Shown here: piece by piece, positions 1 to 5,272 of the stretch
Position numbering within the stretch: the first letter of the stretch is position 1
How the letters are laid out: each line of letters starts with the position of its first letter
Assembly: GCA_037131165.1 (NCBI GenBank)
Contig: JBAXRO010000086.1
Span: 1-7,231, forward strand
Direction of reading: 5' to 3'
DNA: 7,231 nt
Source of the DNA: WLNJ01 sp037131165
GTDB taxonomy: Bacteria; Actinomycetota; Thermoleophilia; Solirubrobacterales; Solirubrobacteraceae
The notes under the pieces: generated by a model
Told to the model about the DNA's origin: nothing
Seen by the model: only the letters and a program-made list of their open reading frames with translations
The model's database searches: none
Made by a program: the position numbers and the translations under genes

Positions 1-107
1 AGGTCCGCTCGATCGCCGTCGAGCGAATCGGCGATGCCGTCGGCATCGTCCCGACGGGCCAGCTCACGTCCTTGGACGAGGCGCTCCGCCTGCACTTGGG
101 CCTGTAG
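1..107 (+). CDS. mazF: MazF/PemK-family mRNA interferase toxin, C-terminal end (partial)
   Basis: The gene enters from the left edge. The readable frame begins at base 3 and gives 34 residues before the TAG at 105-107. The tail reads VRSIAVERIGDAVG, then a leucine-rich end SLDEALRLHLGL. This matches the usual C-terminus of MazF/PemK endoribonucleases, where an R-x-(I/L)-x-x-x-R-(I/L)-G strand is followed by a short helix ending LxLHLGL. MazF toxins cleave mRNA at short specific sites and are held inactive by a MazE antitoxin, which would be encoded to the left of the window. The catalytic N-terminal part is not visible, so activity cannot be judged. The family call rests on a short stretch. 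Confidence 0.7.
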   Translation, partial: VRSIAVERIGDAVGIVPTGQLTSLDEALRLHLGL

Positions 108-122
108 CGCCGGCGGGCGCTG
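105..122 (+). terminator. Hairpin at the mazF stop codon
   Basis: AGCGCC (106-111) and GGCGCT (116-121) form a perfect 6-bp stem around a GGCG loop, with one further T-G wobble outside. The stem starts inside the TAG stop. There is no T tract, as is common in high-GC actinobacteria. It could be a weak terminator or only an mRNA 3'-end structure. The remaining 120 bases before the sbtA promoter hold no gene I can support. Confidence 0.3.
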
Positions 123-243
123 GCGAGGCCCGTTCGAGTCATCGACCGCTCGAACTTCAGCTGCGGGGCTCGTCTTGTCGGCGCGTGCCGGGCGGCCGGT
201 GGCGCGGCCCGTGGCAGCTCACTGAGCGAGGTAATAGCTGCTA

Positions 244-274
244 TTGAGTTCGCGAATCAAATTTCGTGTATGCT
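244..274 (+). promoter_or_regulatory. Candidate sbtAB promoter
   Basis: TTGAGT (244-249) and TATGCT (269-274) resemble sigma-70-type -35 and -10 boxes with a 19-bp spacer, slightly long. They lie in the only A/T-rich patch upstream of sbtA. The predicted transcript would begin near 281 and carry a leader of about 30 bases with a strong Shine-Dalgarno site. Confidence 0.4.
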
Positions 275-299
275 GCTCCGCGTTCCAACCATCGACTCG

Positions 300-306
300 A
301 AGGAGG
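300..306 (+). promoter_or_regulatory. Strong Shine-Dalgarno site fixing the sbtA start
   Basis: AAGGAGG lies four bases before GTG 311-313. This identifies the GTG as the start rather than the upstream in-frame ATG at 266, which has no such site and would add 15 residues with no membrane or family character. Confidence 0.75.
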
Positions 307-310
307 CACA

Positions 311-1369
311 GTGGACAGCAGCATCCTCAACAACCTCACGGATCCCCCGATCCTGTTCTTCGTCCTCGGACTGTTCGTCGCGGCAATTCGCTCGAACTTG
401 GAGATCCCGGCCCCGGTAACGAAGTTCCTCGCGCTGTACCTGCTGATGGCGATCGGCTTCAAGGGTGGCCAGGCGCTGAGCAAGAACGGCATCACCGGCA
501 CCGCGCTCGAGGTGTGGGCGCTTGCGTTCTTCCTCGCACTCGCGATCCCGGCGTTTGCCTACTTCGTGCTGCACCGCCGGATCAACGGATTCGATGCTGC
601 GGCGATCGCCGCGACCTACGGCTCGGTCAGCGCTGTGACCTTCGTGGCGGCGACGACGTTCCTCACCTCGCAGGGCGACGAGCCCGGCGGCTACATGGCT
701 GTCGCACTGGTGCTGATGGAGTCACCCGCGATCATCATGGCCGTCCTTCTCGCGACCCTGGCGAGGGCGAATGCCAAGAAGGCCGCGAAGGGGCGGGCCG
801 CGGGCGACGACGCTGCCGCGGGCGCATCACTCGCCGACCCCGGGGCGGAGGCCACGCCTGGCAAGACGGCTTCGCCGCTGCCGATGAAGTCGATCCTCCA
901 TGAGGCGTTCACCGACGGCGCGCACCTGCTGCTGCTCGGATCGCTTGCGGTGGGAGCGTTGGCCGGCGAGAAGGGTGGAGAGGTGATGAAGCCGTTCGTC
1001 GGCGACATCTTCAAGGGGCTGCTCGCCTTCTTCCTGCTCGACATGGGCCTGCTCGTGGCACGCCAGCTCCGCGAGGTCCGCGACGTCGGGCCGTTCCTGA
1101 TCGGGTTCGGCCTCGTGATGCCGCTGATTGGCGCGGCGCTCGCCCTTACCCTCGGCAACATCATGGGCCTGTCCGTCGGCGACCTGACGATGATCGCGGT
1201 CCTGGCTGCGAGCGCCTCCTACATCGTCGTCCCGGCCGTCGTCCGGTACGCGATCCCCGAGGCGCGCCCGTCGAGGTACTTCACGATGTCGCTTGCCGTG
1301 ACGTTCCCCTTCAACATCGTGTTGGGGATCCCGCTCTACTACACCGTCGCCCAGCAGCTGGGCGGCTGA
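311..1369 (+). CDS. sbtA: SbtA-family sodium-dependent bicarbonate transporter
   Basis: This is a 352-residue integral membrane protein (GTG start) of the SbtA/DUF897 family, which imports bicarbonate with sodium. Hydrophobic segments run throughout, in two halves of about five helices each. They are split by an Ala/Gly/Lys-rich cytoplasmic linker at about residues 152-190. Family hallmarks are visible in both halves: GSVSAVTFVAA at 104-114, in the region that forms half of the bicarbonate site in cyanobacterial SbtA; LLDMGL at 242-247; ASASYIVVPAVVRYAIPEA at 300-318; and SLAVTFPFNIVLGIPLYY at 327-344. Length is close to the cyanobacterial proteins (about 370). A 14-base gap separates it from sbtB, so the two are surely co-transcribed. 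In a non-photosynthetic actinobacterium it would supply bicarbonate for carboxylases or pH balance rather than a carboxysome; that role is inference. Confidence 0.9.
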   Translation: MDSSILNNLTDPPILFFVLGLFVAAIRSNLEIPAPVTKFLALYLLMAIGFKGGQALSKNGITGTALEVWALAFFLALAIPAFAYFVLHRRINGFDAAAIAATYGSVSAVTFVAATTFLTSQGDEPGGYMAVALVLMESPAIIMAVLLATLARANAKKAAKGRAAGDDAAAGASLADPGAEATPGKTASPLPMKSILHEAFTDGAHLLLLGSLAVGALAGEKGGEVMKPFVGDIFKGLLAFFLLDMGLLVARQLREVRDVGPFLIGFGLVMPLIGAALALTLGNIMGLSVGDLTMIAVLAASASYIVVPAVVRYAIPEARPSRYFTMSLAVTFPFNIVLGIPLYYTVAQQLGG

Positions 1370-1383
1370 ACCGAGGAGGAGTC

Positions 1384-1683
1384 ATGAACGCCATGAAGGA
1401 TGTGAAGCGTTTGGAGATGGTCGTCGAATCGGGAGTCGCCGAGAGGTTCTTCGGCGCCCTCGACTCACTGGGGCTGTCCTACCGGACCGTGATCCCGGAC
1501 ATCTACGGACAGGGTCGACTCGGCGCCCGAGGTGGCGACCCCTTCTCGACCTTCGACAACACGTACGTGCTCGTCGCGGTCCCGCCCGAGCGCCTCGACG
1601 AGGTGGTGGAGGCGCTCCGGCCCCTGCTGGACCTGGTCGGCGGGATGTGCCTCGTCTCGGACGCGCAGTCGGTGACTGACTGA
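1384..1683 (+). CDS. sbtB: SbtB-like PII signalling protein, partner of SbtA
   Basis: This is a 99-residue soluble protein with the PII ferredoxin-like fold pattern: strand 8-15 (RLEMVVES), helix 18-29, a long T-loop about 37-57 rich in Gly and Arg (YGQGRLGARGGDPF), strand NTYVLVAVP 59-67, helix RLDEVVEALRPLL 70-82 and a final strand GGMCLVSD. It lacks the uridylylated Tyr context of GlnB/GlnK, and its place directly after sbtA fits SbtB, the PII-like trimer that binds adenine nucleotides and modulates SbtA. The C-terminal Cys-Gly-Pro-Glu-Gly-Cys redox loop found in many cyanobacterial SbtB proteins is absent. A GAGGAGG Shine-Dalgarno site at 1373-1379 supports the ATG at 1384; an in-frame ATG at 1393 is possible but worse spaced. 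The stop codon lies inside a TGAC tandem repeat. Confidence 0.75.
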   Translation: MNAMKDVKRLEMVVESGVAERFFGALDSLGLSYRTVIPDIYGQGRLGARGGDPFSTFDNTYVLVAVPPERLDEVVEALRPLLDLVGGMCLVSDAQSVTD

Positions 1684-1696
1684 CTGACTGACTGAC
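1673..1696 (+). repeat. Six-copy TGAC tandem repeat containing the sbtB stop
   Basis: Six perfect copies of TGAC run from inside the last codons of sbtB (Val-Thr-Asp-stop) to just before the terminator. Because the unit is 4 bp, successive TGA triplets fall in all three frames, so readthrough or frameshifted ribosomes would be stopped at once. Gain or loss of units would not change the protein as long as about three copies remain. Confidence 0.9.
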
Positions 1697-1701
1697 CCAC
1701 C

Positions 1702-1741
1702 TCGGTGCGGGCCGCCCGGAGTCCCGGGCGGCCCGTGCCGA
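1702..1741 (+). terminator. sbtAB operon terminator hairpin
   Basis: CGGGCCGCCCGG (1708-1719) and CCGGGCGGCCCG (1724-1735) form a perfect 12-bp GC stem around an AGTC loop. The stem extends to 18 bp through two G-T wobbles and four more pairs. It lies 18 bases after the sbtB stop. No T tract follows, as usual for hairpin terminators in high-GC actinobacteria. Confidence 0.8.
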
Positions 1742-1936
1742 AGGGCGGCTTCCCTCGGATGTGGCCTGCCGTTCGGCCTGCTGTGCGAGCAAGCCTTGTC
1801 ATGCCGGCGGTTGCTGCGGGCTCAATGTCCGTGCAGGGACTCCGCTCGCCGCTTGCTGATCGCAGCGTGCGGTCCAGATGGGGAAAGGGGTAACGGTCGC
1901 TGTCCAGAGCGCGTCGCCGTCGGCGGCCGCGTCCGC
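1742..1936. other. Spacer between sbtAB terminator and the VOC gene
   Basis: I see no convincing gene here. A short direct repeat of GGCCTGC occurs near 1764-1782. TCCAGATGGG at 1873-1882, followed by TCGCTGT at 1897-1903, echoes the left half of repeat element B with almost the same spacing. The rest of the element is not recognisable. Confidence 0.4.
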
Positions 1937-2326
1937 TCAGGCCCCGGCGTTGCGCTCCACCAGCAGGAGGATGTTCGAGTCCTGGTCGCGGAACCAGAAC
2001 ATCGGAGGAACCGGGTCGCCCTGCCGCATGACCGCCGGGTCGACGTCGATGCCCATCGCGGCCATCGCGGCGTGGTCGGCATCGATGTCGGACGTTGAGA
2101 TGAGGATTCCGGTCATCACGCCGATCGGAGACCCCTCAGGTGGCTTTCCGAAAGCGATCGCGTGATCGGAGCCGGGGGCCGACACCTCGACCCAGCGGTG
2201 GCCGTCGCCGAAGGCCTCGTCGCTCACCACCAGGAAGCCGAGCCTGTCGCAGTAGAAGCTGATCGCGGCGTCGTGATCCGACACGGGGATGACGGTTGCC
2301 GGCGTGCCGGTGATGTTCAGGGTCAA
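1937..2326 (-). CDS. VOC (glyoxalase/bleomycin-resistance/dioxygenase fold) family protein
   Basis: This 129-residue protein shows the vicinal-oxygen-chelate plan of two beta-alpha-beta-beta-beta modules. Module one runs from ATVIPVSDHDAAISFYCDRL (10-29) with the usual FYxDxLGF-type helix (24-31). Module two runs from TGILISTSDIDADHAAM (72-88) to FWFRDQDSNILLLVE (110-124), a variant of the common FxDPDGN-x-x-x-(L/V)xE closing motif. Family members act as glyoxalases, dioxygenases, fosfomycin or bleomycin resistance proteins or simple binding proteins. This subgroup, often annotated VOC family protein, has no assigned substrate, and I do not infer one. The start is a TTG. No regulator or partner enzyme adjoins it, and it lies alone between the sbtAB terminator and repeat element A. 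Confidence 0.88.
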   Translation of the reverse strand: MTLNITGTPATVIPVSDHDAAISFYCDRLGFLVVSDEAFGDGHRWVEVSAPGSDHAIAFGKPPEGSPIGVMTGILISTSDIDADHAAMAAMGIDVDPAVMRQGDPVPPMFWFRDQDSNILLLVERNAGA

Positions 2327-2336
2327 GTCAGGCTCC
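2324..2336 (-). promoter_or_regulatory. Shine-Dalgarno and TTG start of the VOC gene
   Basis: On the minus strand GGAG (bases 2336-2333) lies six bases before TTG (2326-2324). This supports a TTG start giving the full N-terminal strand of the first VOC module; no ATG or GTG nearby fits as well. Confidence 0.6.
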
Positions 2337-2429
2337 AGTCAAGTGGTCGGTTGGTCGCAACGGTAACCGACGAACGCTGAGTCCGGCCCGGACTTCCGGG
2401 GGCTGAGATGGGAGCTCGCGCGTCCGACC

Positions 2430-2490
2430 ATCGGCGCGGCGGTTTCGAACTGCCGTGTTGAGAGGCGATTCGGGGTTCTCCGTGCTCGCT
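2430..2490 (+). repeat. Repeat element copy A (most diverged)
   Basis: The 47-bp core at 2430-2476 aligns without gaps to the cores of copies B, C and D (about 41 of 47 identical to D). Shared blocks are GGCGCGGCGG, TTCGAAC, GCCGTGTTG and GGCGATTCGGGGT. The TTGCT ladder that follows the core in the other copies is degraded here; only a CTCGCT at 2485-2490 recalls it. The copy lies between two divergently transcribed genes, VOC (-) and the membrane protein (+), and upstream of both. Confidence 0.85.
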
Positions 2491-2536
2491 TCCTGCAGGC
2501 CGGGTCAAAGCCGTTGGCCGCACGCAGCGCGGAGCG

Positions 2537-2573
2537 TGGAAGTCGGGTTACGACTGGGCTAGGGTCCGTTCTC
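2537..2573 (+). promoter_or_regulatory. Leaderless promoter of the membrane protein gene
   Basis: TAGGGT (2560-2565) fits the actinobacterial -10 pattern TAnnnT and ends eight bases before GTG 2574. Transcription would start at or within a couple of bases of the start codon. The matching -35 position (TGGAAG, 2537-2542, 17-bp spacer) is weak. No Shine-Dalgarno site is present before the GTG, as expected of a leaderless mRNA. Confidence 0.55.
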
Positions 2574-3257
2574 GTGAGCCGTCTGCGGAGGTTGGGTCTC
2601 AAGCGTGCAGCTGCGCTCGCTGTTGGAGTGGCGCTGGTTATCGGGGCAGCGCTGGTGATCGACTCGCTGCCGCCCTCGTCCGTGGAAGACAAGAAAGAGG
2701 TTGTCAGGTCGAGGGCTGACAGGCTGTGCAGTGCCTACCGGATTGCTTGCACTCTCAGGGATTCGCCAGACACCGATCGGCTGCAGGTGCTGATCGGCAG
2801 GCGCGACGGCGAGACTGCTCGCATCGCGATCGCCTACGGCGACGTTCCATGGCGTCTGATCGGCAGGGAGGTGGGATGCCCGAAGGCGCGCGATGAGTTT
2901 GCCTGCGACACCATTGCAGGCTTCGGCCAGTTCGACGCCGACGGCGCTTACCTTCTCTCCTACGGACCGTCCGGATCGCGTTCCGACCCCAACCAGCCGG
3001 CACCGGAGGAGGACGAGCTCGGGGTGACACCGCTGTCTGCCCTTCAGAATGACCTCGGTGCCCTTACCGAGCCCAGCGTCCTCGCGTATGCCCGTTTCCG
3101 CGGTTGGGACGATTGGGACGATTTCTTCGAAGCCCAGGACACGCGACCCTTGGAGCCGTGCCGACCCGGCAGGAAGATCTGGCGGGTGAACCCCTACGAC
3201 GGCACAAGCTCACGCCCGCCGGGCCTCAGGCCCTGCCTCTTGGTCAACCGGCCATGA
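2574..3257 (+). CDS. Membrane-anchored hypothetical protein with six cysteines
   Basis: I do not recognise the family. The 227-residue product starts with an Arg/Lys-rich stretch (residues 1-11). One hydrophobic segment follows (AALAVGVALVIGAALVI, about 13-29), then a roughly 200-residue polar domain. The positive-inside rule puts the domain outside the cytoplasm. The hydrophobic segment lacks a lipobox cysteine, so a signal anchor fits better than a lipoprotein. Six cysteines (52, 59, 102, 111, 196, 221) are all in the outer domain and could form three disulfides; two are close pairs (52/59 and 102/111). The C-terminal part has a Trp/Asp-rich patch (RGWDDWDDFF, 176-185). The GTG at 2574 is preferred over an upstream in-frame TTG at 2514 because a -10 box lies directly before it. 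Confidence 0.7.
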   Translation: MSRLRRLGLKRAAALAVGVALVIGAALVIDSLPPSSVEDKKEVVRSRADRLCSAYRIACTLRDSPDTDRLQVLIGRRDGETARIAIAYGDVPWRLIGREVGCPKARDEFACDTIAGFGQFDADGAYLLSYGPSGSRSDPNQPAPEEDELGVTPLSALQNDLGALTEPSVLAYARFRGWDDWDDFFEAQDTRPLEPCRPGRKIWRVNPYDGTSSRPPGLRPCLLVNRP

Positions 3258-3286
3258 GGTGCGTTCCCGCTCAGTGACCAGTTCAC

Positions 3287-3313
3287 GGGCGCGGCTGGCT
3301 CGAGCCTGCGCCC
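3287..3313 (+). terminator. Hairpin downstream of the six-cysteine protein gene
   Basis: GGGCGC (3287-3292) pairs with GCGCCC (3308-3313). Inside them GGC-TCGA-GCC (3297-3306) forms a second short stem, giving a bulged hairpin 29 bases after the stop. No T tract follows. It would separate this gene from the oxidoreductase gene, which appears to have its own promoter. Confidence 0.45.
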
Positions 3314-3398
3314 TCCCGATTGCGGAGGAGTCCCACCCGGGTGCACGGTGTTGGTCGGTGCGGATCAACGCCGCTTCGTTGCCGAGACGCTCGCGCAC

Positions 3399-3413
3399 TA
3401 GGCTTGCGGGCCG
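3399..3413 (+). promoter_or_regulatory. Leaderless -10 box of the oxidoreductase gene
   Basis: TAGGCT (3399-3404) ends nine bases before the ATG at 3414, the same arrangement as in the preceding gene. No Shine-Dalgarno site precedes the ATG. The -35 region is poor (TTCGTT, 3375-3380, 18-bp spacer). Confidence 0.5.
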
Positions 3414-3992
3414 ATGCCGAAACGCGTTCTTGTGATCTTCGGCCACCCGACCACAGACAGCCTGTGCGGCGCGTTGGCCAACGCGTACATTGCTGCCGCA
3501 GAGCACGCTGGTCACGAGGTGCGGCGAATCAACCTCGCTGAGCTGAGCTTTGACCCGTTGCTGCGACACGGTTATGCCGAGCCCCAAGAGTTGGAGCCCG
3601 ACCTGCGGAGCGCTCAGGAACAGCTGAAGTGGGCCGAGCATGTTGTCTTCGTCTACCCGACTTGGTGGGGCTCGATGCCGGCACTGATGAAGGGGTTCAT
3701 TGACCGAACGTTCCTGCCCGGGTTCGCCTTCAAGTACCACAAGAGGTCGCCTCTCTGGACGAGGCTGCTGGCTGGCAGAACCGCGGAGTTGTTGGTCACG
3801 ATGGATACACCGCCGCTCTTCAACCGGCTTGTCAACCGGAGTCCTGGCGAGAACCAGATGAAGCGGTCCGTCCTCCAGTTCACGGGGATGAAACCGATCA
3901 GGGCAACGAGCTTCGGCAAGGTGCGCGGTGCCTCGAACACGAAGCGCGCGAAGTGGGTTGCCAAGGCCGCCAAGCTTGGCAGCGAGATCTGA
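3414..3992 (+). CDS. Flavodoxin-fold NAD(P)H-dependent oxidoreductase
   Basis: This 192-residue protein belongs to the Flavodoxin_2 family (NQO1, MdaB and Kef-ancillary quinone reductase type), which uses FMN or FAD to reduce quinones and related electrophiles with NAD(P)H. The N-terminal strand and flavin phosphate loop read RVLVIFGHPTTDSLCGAL (4-21). After strand WAEHVVFVYP (73-82) comes the signature WWGSMPALMKGFIDR (84-98), then a FLPGFAF segment (100-106) that shapes the substrate pocket. The C-terminal part, with VTMDTPP (128-134) and a KRSVLQFTGMKP helix-turn (150-161), is typical of a bacterial subgroup annotated only as NAD(P)H oxidoreductase. Length is normal and the gene looks intact. 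It is followed after 28 bases by repeat element B. Confidence 0.9.
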   Translation: MPKRVLVIFGHPTTDSLCGALANAYIAAAEHAGHEVRRINLAELSFDPLLRHGYAEPQELEPDLRSAQEQLKWAEHVVFVYPTWWGSMPALMKGFIDRTFLPGFAFKYHKRSPLWTRLLAGRTAELLVTMDTPPLFNRLVNRSPGENQMKRSVLQFTGMKPIRATSFGKVRGASNTKRAKWVAKAAKLGSEI

Positions 3993-4020
3993 GCCTCTCG
4001 CCTCCCCGAGCGAAGGATCC

Positions 4021-4119
4021 AGATGGGCGCGGGTGGTTCGAATCGCTGTGTTGGCGGGCGATTCGGAGTGTTTGCTGGGGGCTTGCTAAAGAAAGCTGAG
4101 GGATTGCTGTTCGTTTGCC
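4021..4119 (+). repeat. Repeat element copy B with perfect dyad and TTGCT ladder
   Basis: The 47-bp core (4023-4069) is followed by four boxes: TTTGCT 4071, CTTGCT 4082, ATTGCT 4103 and TTTGCC 4114, at intervals of 11, 21 and 11 bp. Within the core CGAATCGC (4039-4046) and GCGATTCG (4058-4065) form a perfect 8-bp inverted repeat around an 11-base spacer, extended by a T-G and a T-A pair. The copy sits between the 3' ends of the oxidoreductase gene (+) and vapC (-), nine bases from the vapC stop, so its hairpin could also work as a terminator. Confidence 0.88.
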
Positions 4120-4128
4120 ACCCGTAGC

Positions 4129-4521
4129 TCAGGGTTCGCGCCGTCGAACCGTCGTCAGCCGGTCTATCGAGCGGTCGAACGAGAGGATCTCTCCGACCCC
4201 GGTCGCTTCCGCCTGAGCCGCGAGGTAGGCCTCAGCGAAGTCGAGGCGGTCGACTTCGTAGATCTCCAGTGAGCGGATGAGCGCGGATTGGTCCAAGGTC
4301 TGGATGTTCGGGAGCGCGATGGCTGCGCGCATCAGCGCGGCCACTCGCTCCCGCGGTACCTCGTAGAACGAATCGAGGACGTAGATGCACTCGGCCAGCA
4401 CGAGGTCGGTGAGGAGGAGTGTCTCGCCTGAGGCGAGAACGGCCGTCGAGCGCGCGGCCTGATCGGCCGGGTCGCCCGTCAGGTGCCGGACGATTACGTT
4501 CGTGTCGAGGAAGGCGGTCAG
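4129..4521 (-). CDS. vapC: VapC-family PIN-domain ribonuclease toxin
   Basis: Read from a CTG at 4521-4519, the frame gives 130 residues with a complete PIN domain. The four acidic residues of the metal site are visible: D6 in FLDTNVIVRHL, E44 in LAECIYVL, D94 in DFAEAYLAA and D116 in ILSFDRSIDRL. VapC toxins are magnesium-dependent ribonucleases that cleave tRNA or rRNA and are neutralised by the adjacent VapB. The frame has no ATG, GTG or TTG between an upstream stop (4566-4564) and the first GTG at 4401. That GTG would remove D6 and about a third of the domain. The CTG overlaps the vapB TGA as CTGA, where ATGA or GTGA coupling is normal. So this is either a rare CTG start, a start lost by mutation, or a sequence error. 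Confidence 0.85.
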   Translation of the reverse strand: MTAFLDTNVIVRHLTGDPADQAARSTAVLASGETLLLTDLVLAECIYVLDSFYEVPRERVAALMRAAIALPNIQTLDQSALIRSLEIYEVDRLDFAEAYLAAQAEATGVGEILSFDRSIDRLTTVRRREP

Positions 4522-4766
4522 CGGGTCTTTCCGTGACGCGCGTGGCGCGTTCGCCTGAGTACGTCATCCCATGCCGTGCCGCGCTTTGCAGCGGGGACCG
4601 GGACGGACCCGGCAAGCGAGACGAAATCCTCCGACCTGGAGATGGTCGCGCGGGAGTCCTCGACTCGGAAGAGGAGGTCATCGCCTTCGTGCAGACCGAG
4701 TGCGTCGCGGACCGGCTTCGGGATCGTGACTTGACCCTTCGAGGTCAGCTTGGCTTGGGCGTCCAT
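4518..4766 (-). CDS. vapB: VapB-family AbrB/SpoVT-type antitoxin
   Basis: This 82-residue protein starts with a swapped-hairpin AbrB DNA-binding domain: KLTSKGQVTIPKPVRDALGL at 6-25, then HEGDDLLFRVED at 26-37. The C-terminal tail (about 45-82) is polar and likely wraps the VapC toxin. Such antitoxins also repress their own operon as a complex with the toxin. ATG 4766 is chosen over GTG 4769 because AAGGAG (4777-4772) sits five bases before the ATG but only two before the GTG. The gene overlaps vapC by four bases and is first in the operon, as expected for toxin-antitoxin pairs. Confidence 0.92.
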   Translation of the reverse strand: MDAQAKLTSKGQVTIPKPVRDALGLHEGDDLLFRVEDSRATISRSEDFVSLAGSVPVPAAKRGTAWDDVLRRTRHARHGKTR

Positions 4767-4773
4767 CACTTCT

Positions 4774-4800
4774 CCTTACTCTCGTTAACTTGTAAGGATA
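4774..4800 (-). promoter_or_regulatory. Candidate vapBC promoter -10 and operator
   Basis: A perfect inverted repeat, CCTTAC (4774-4779) and GTAAGG (4792-4797), has a 12-bp spacer with GTTAAC near its centre. On the minus strand TATCCT (4800-4795) is a reasonable -10 box overlapping one arm, and the other arm overlaps the vapB Shine-Dalgarno site. This is a fitting place for autorepression by VapB-VapC. The -35 region is not convincing. Confidence 0.4.
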
Positions 4801-4836
4801 GCACTGCCGTCGCATCTCGAAGCCCGATTCGGGCCT

Positions 4837-4937
4837 GAAGATGGGCGCGGGTGGTTCGAACGCCGGATTTGACGGGCGATTCGGGGTGTTTGCTAAAGGT
4901 TTGCTGCAGAAAAGCGAGCGCTTGCTACAGATTTGCT
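4837..4937 (+). repeat. Repeat element copy C with TTGCT ladder
   Basis: The core (4841-4887) shares its first 20 bases with copy B exactly and its GGGCGATTCGGGGT end with copy D, but its centre is diverged. The ladder is the best preserved: TTTGCT 4889, TTTGCT 4900, CTTGCT 4921 and TTTGCT 4932, at intervals of 11, 21 and 11 bp. A short hairpin GCCCG-ATT-CGGGC (4822-4834) lies just before it. The copy ends 14 bases before the stop codon of the minus-strand ABM gene and begins 70 bases upstream of the vapB start. Confidence 0.88.
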
Positions 4938-4951
4938 ACGCGGAGGTTTGG

Positions 4952-5266
4952 CTATTCATCCAGATTGAAGGATTGTGAGTGGCTGGAGATTCCTACTTGA
5001 ATCGAATATTCGCTGTAGAAGCGGGTTCGGCCAAGCTCTTGTGCTTGCCTGTGCGCTGGGTGTTCCTTCCACGCGTTGTGTGACTCGATGTCCTCGAACG
5101 TGACCACGGTGACGCGTTCTCCGTCGGTATGGGTGAAGGTCTTCGAGTTCACGAACCCAGGCATACCCTGAGCGAGTGCGGTCATCTTGGCCGCGAGCGT
5201 TCCGTACTCCTCTTCGACTCCAGGCCGCAGCCTGCTGCGGAAGACTGTGATCACCTCAGGTGGCAT
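4952..5266 (-). CDS. Antibiotic biosynthesis monooxygenase (ABM) domain protein
   Basis: This 104-residue single-domain protein has the dimeric alpha/beta-barrel plan of the ABM family. It has a first strand EVITVFRSRLRPG (4-16), a helix to residue 33, then MPGFVNSKTF (35-44), GERVTVVTFED (49-59) and the conserved helix SHNAWKEHPAHRQAQ (62-76), ending with strand YSEYSIQVG (84-92). ABM proteins include cofactor-free quinone-forming monooxygenases, heme-degrading enzymes and many small stress proteins without known substrate. The haem-ligand pattern of IsdG is not evident. The gene stands alone between repeat copies C and D. No Shine-Dalgarno site precedes the ATG, but an extended -10 box ends six bases before it. 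Confidence 0.88.
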   Translation of the reverse strand: MPPEVITVFRSRLRPGVEEEYGTLAAKMTALAQGMPGFVNSKTFTHTDGERVTVVTFEDIESHNAWKEHPAHRQAQELGRTRFYSEYSIQVGISSHSQSFNLDE

Positions 5267-5272
5267 TTAGCG

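Noticed and set aside
244..903. Plus-strand 219-residue open frame overlapping sbtA
   Set aside because: It is out of frame with the transporter, rich in Arg and Gly, and has no Shine-Dalgarno site or recognisable domain.
1382..1792. Minus-strand open frames opposite sbtB and its terminator
   Set aside because: They read through the terminator hairpin and TGAC repeat, with low-complexity Arg/Pro/Ser composition; shadows of sbtB.
4129..4401. vapC starting at the first GTG (4401)
   Set aside because: This start would delete the first catalytic aspartate and the first strands of the PIN domain, while the upstream frame encodes them perfectly.
4232..4681. 149-residue minus-strand open frame across vapB and vapC
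   Set aside because: It has Arg/Pro-rich composition typical of a shadow frame in high-GC DNA, and lies across two recognisable genes in other frames.
4822..4834. GCCCG-ATT-CGGGC palindrome as a terminator
   Set aside because: Only a 5-bp stem, no gene ends nearby on either strand, and no T tract; more likely incidental next to element C.
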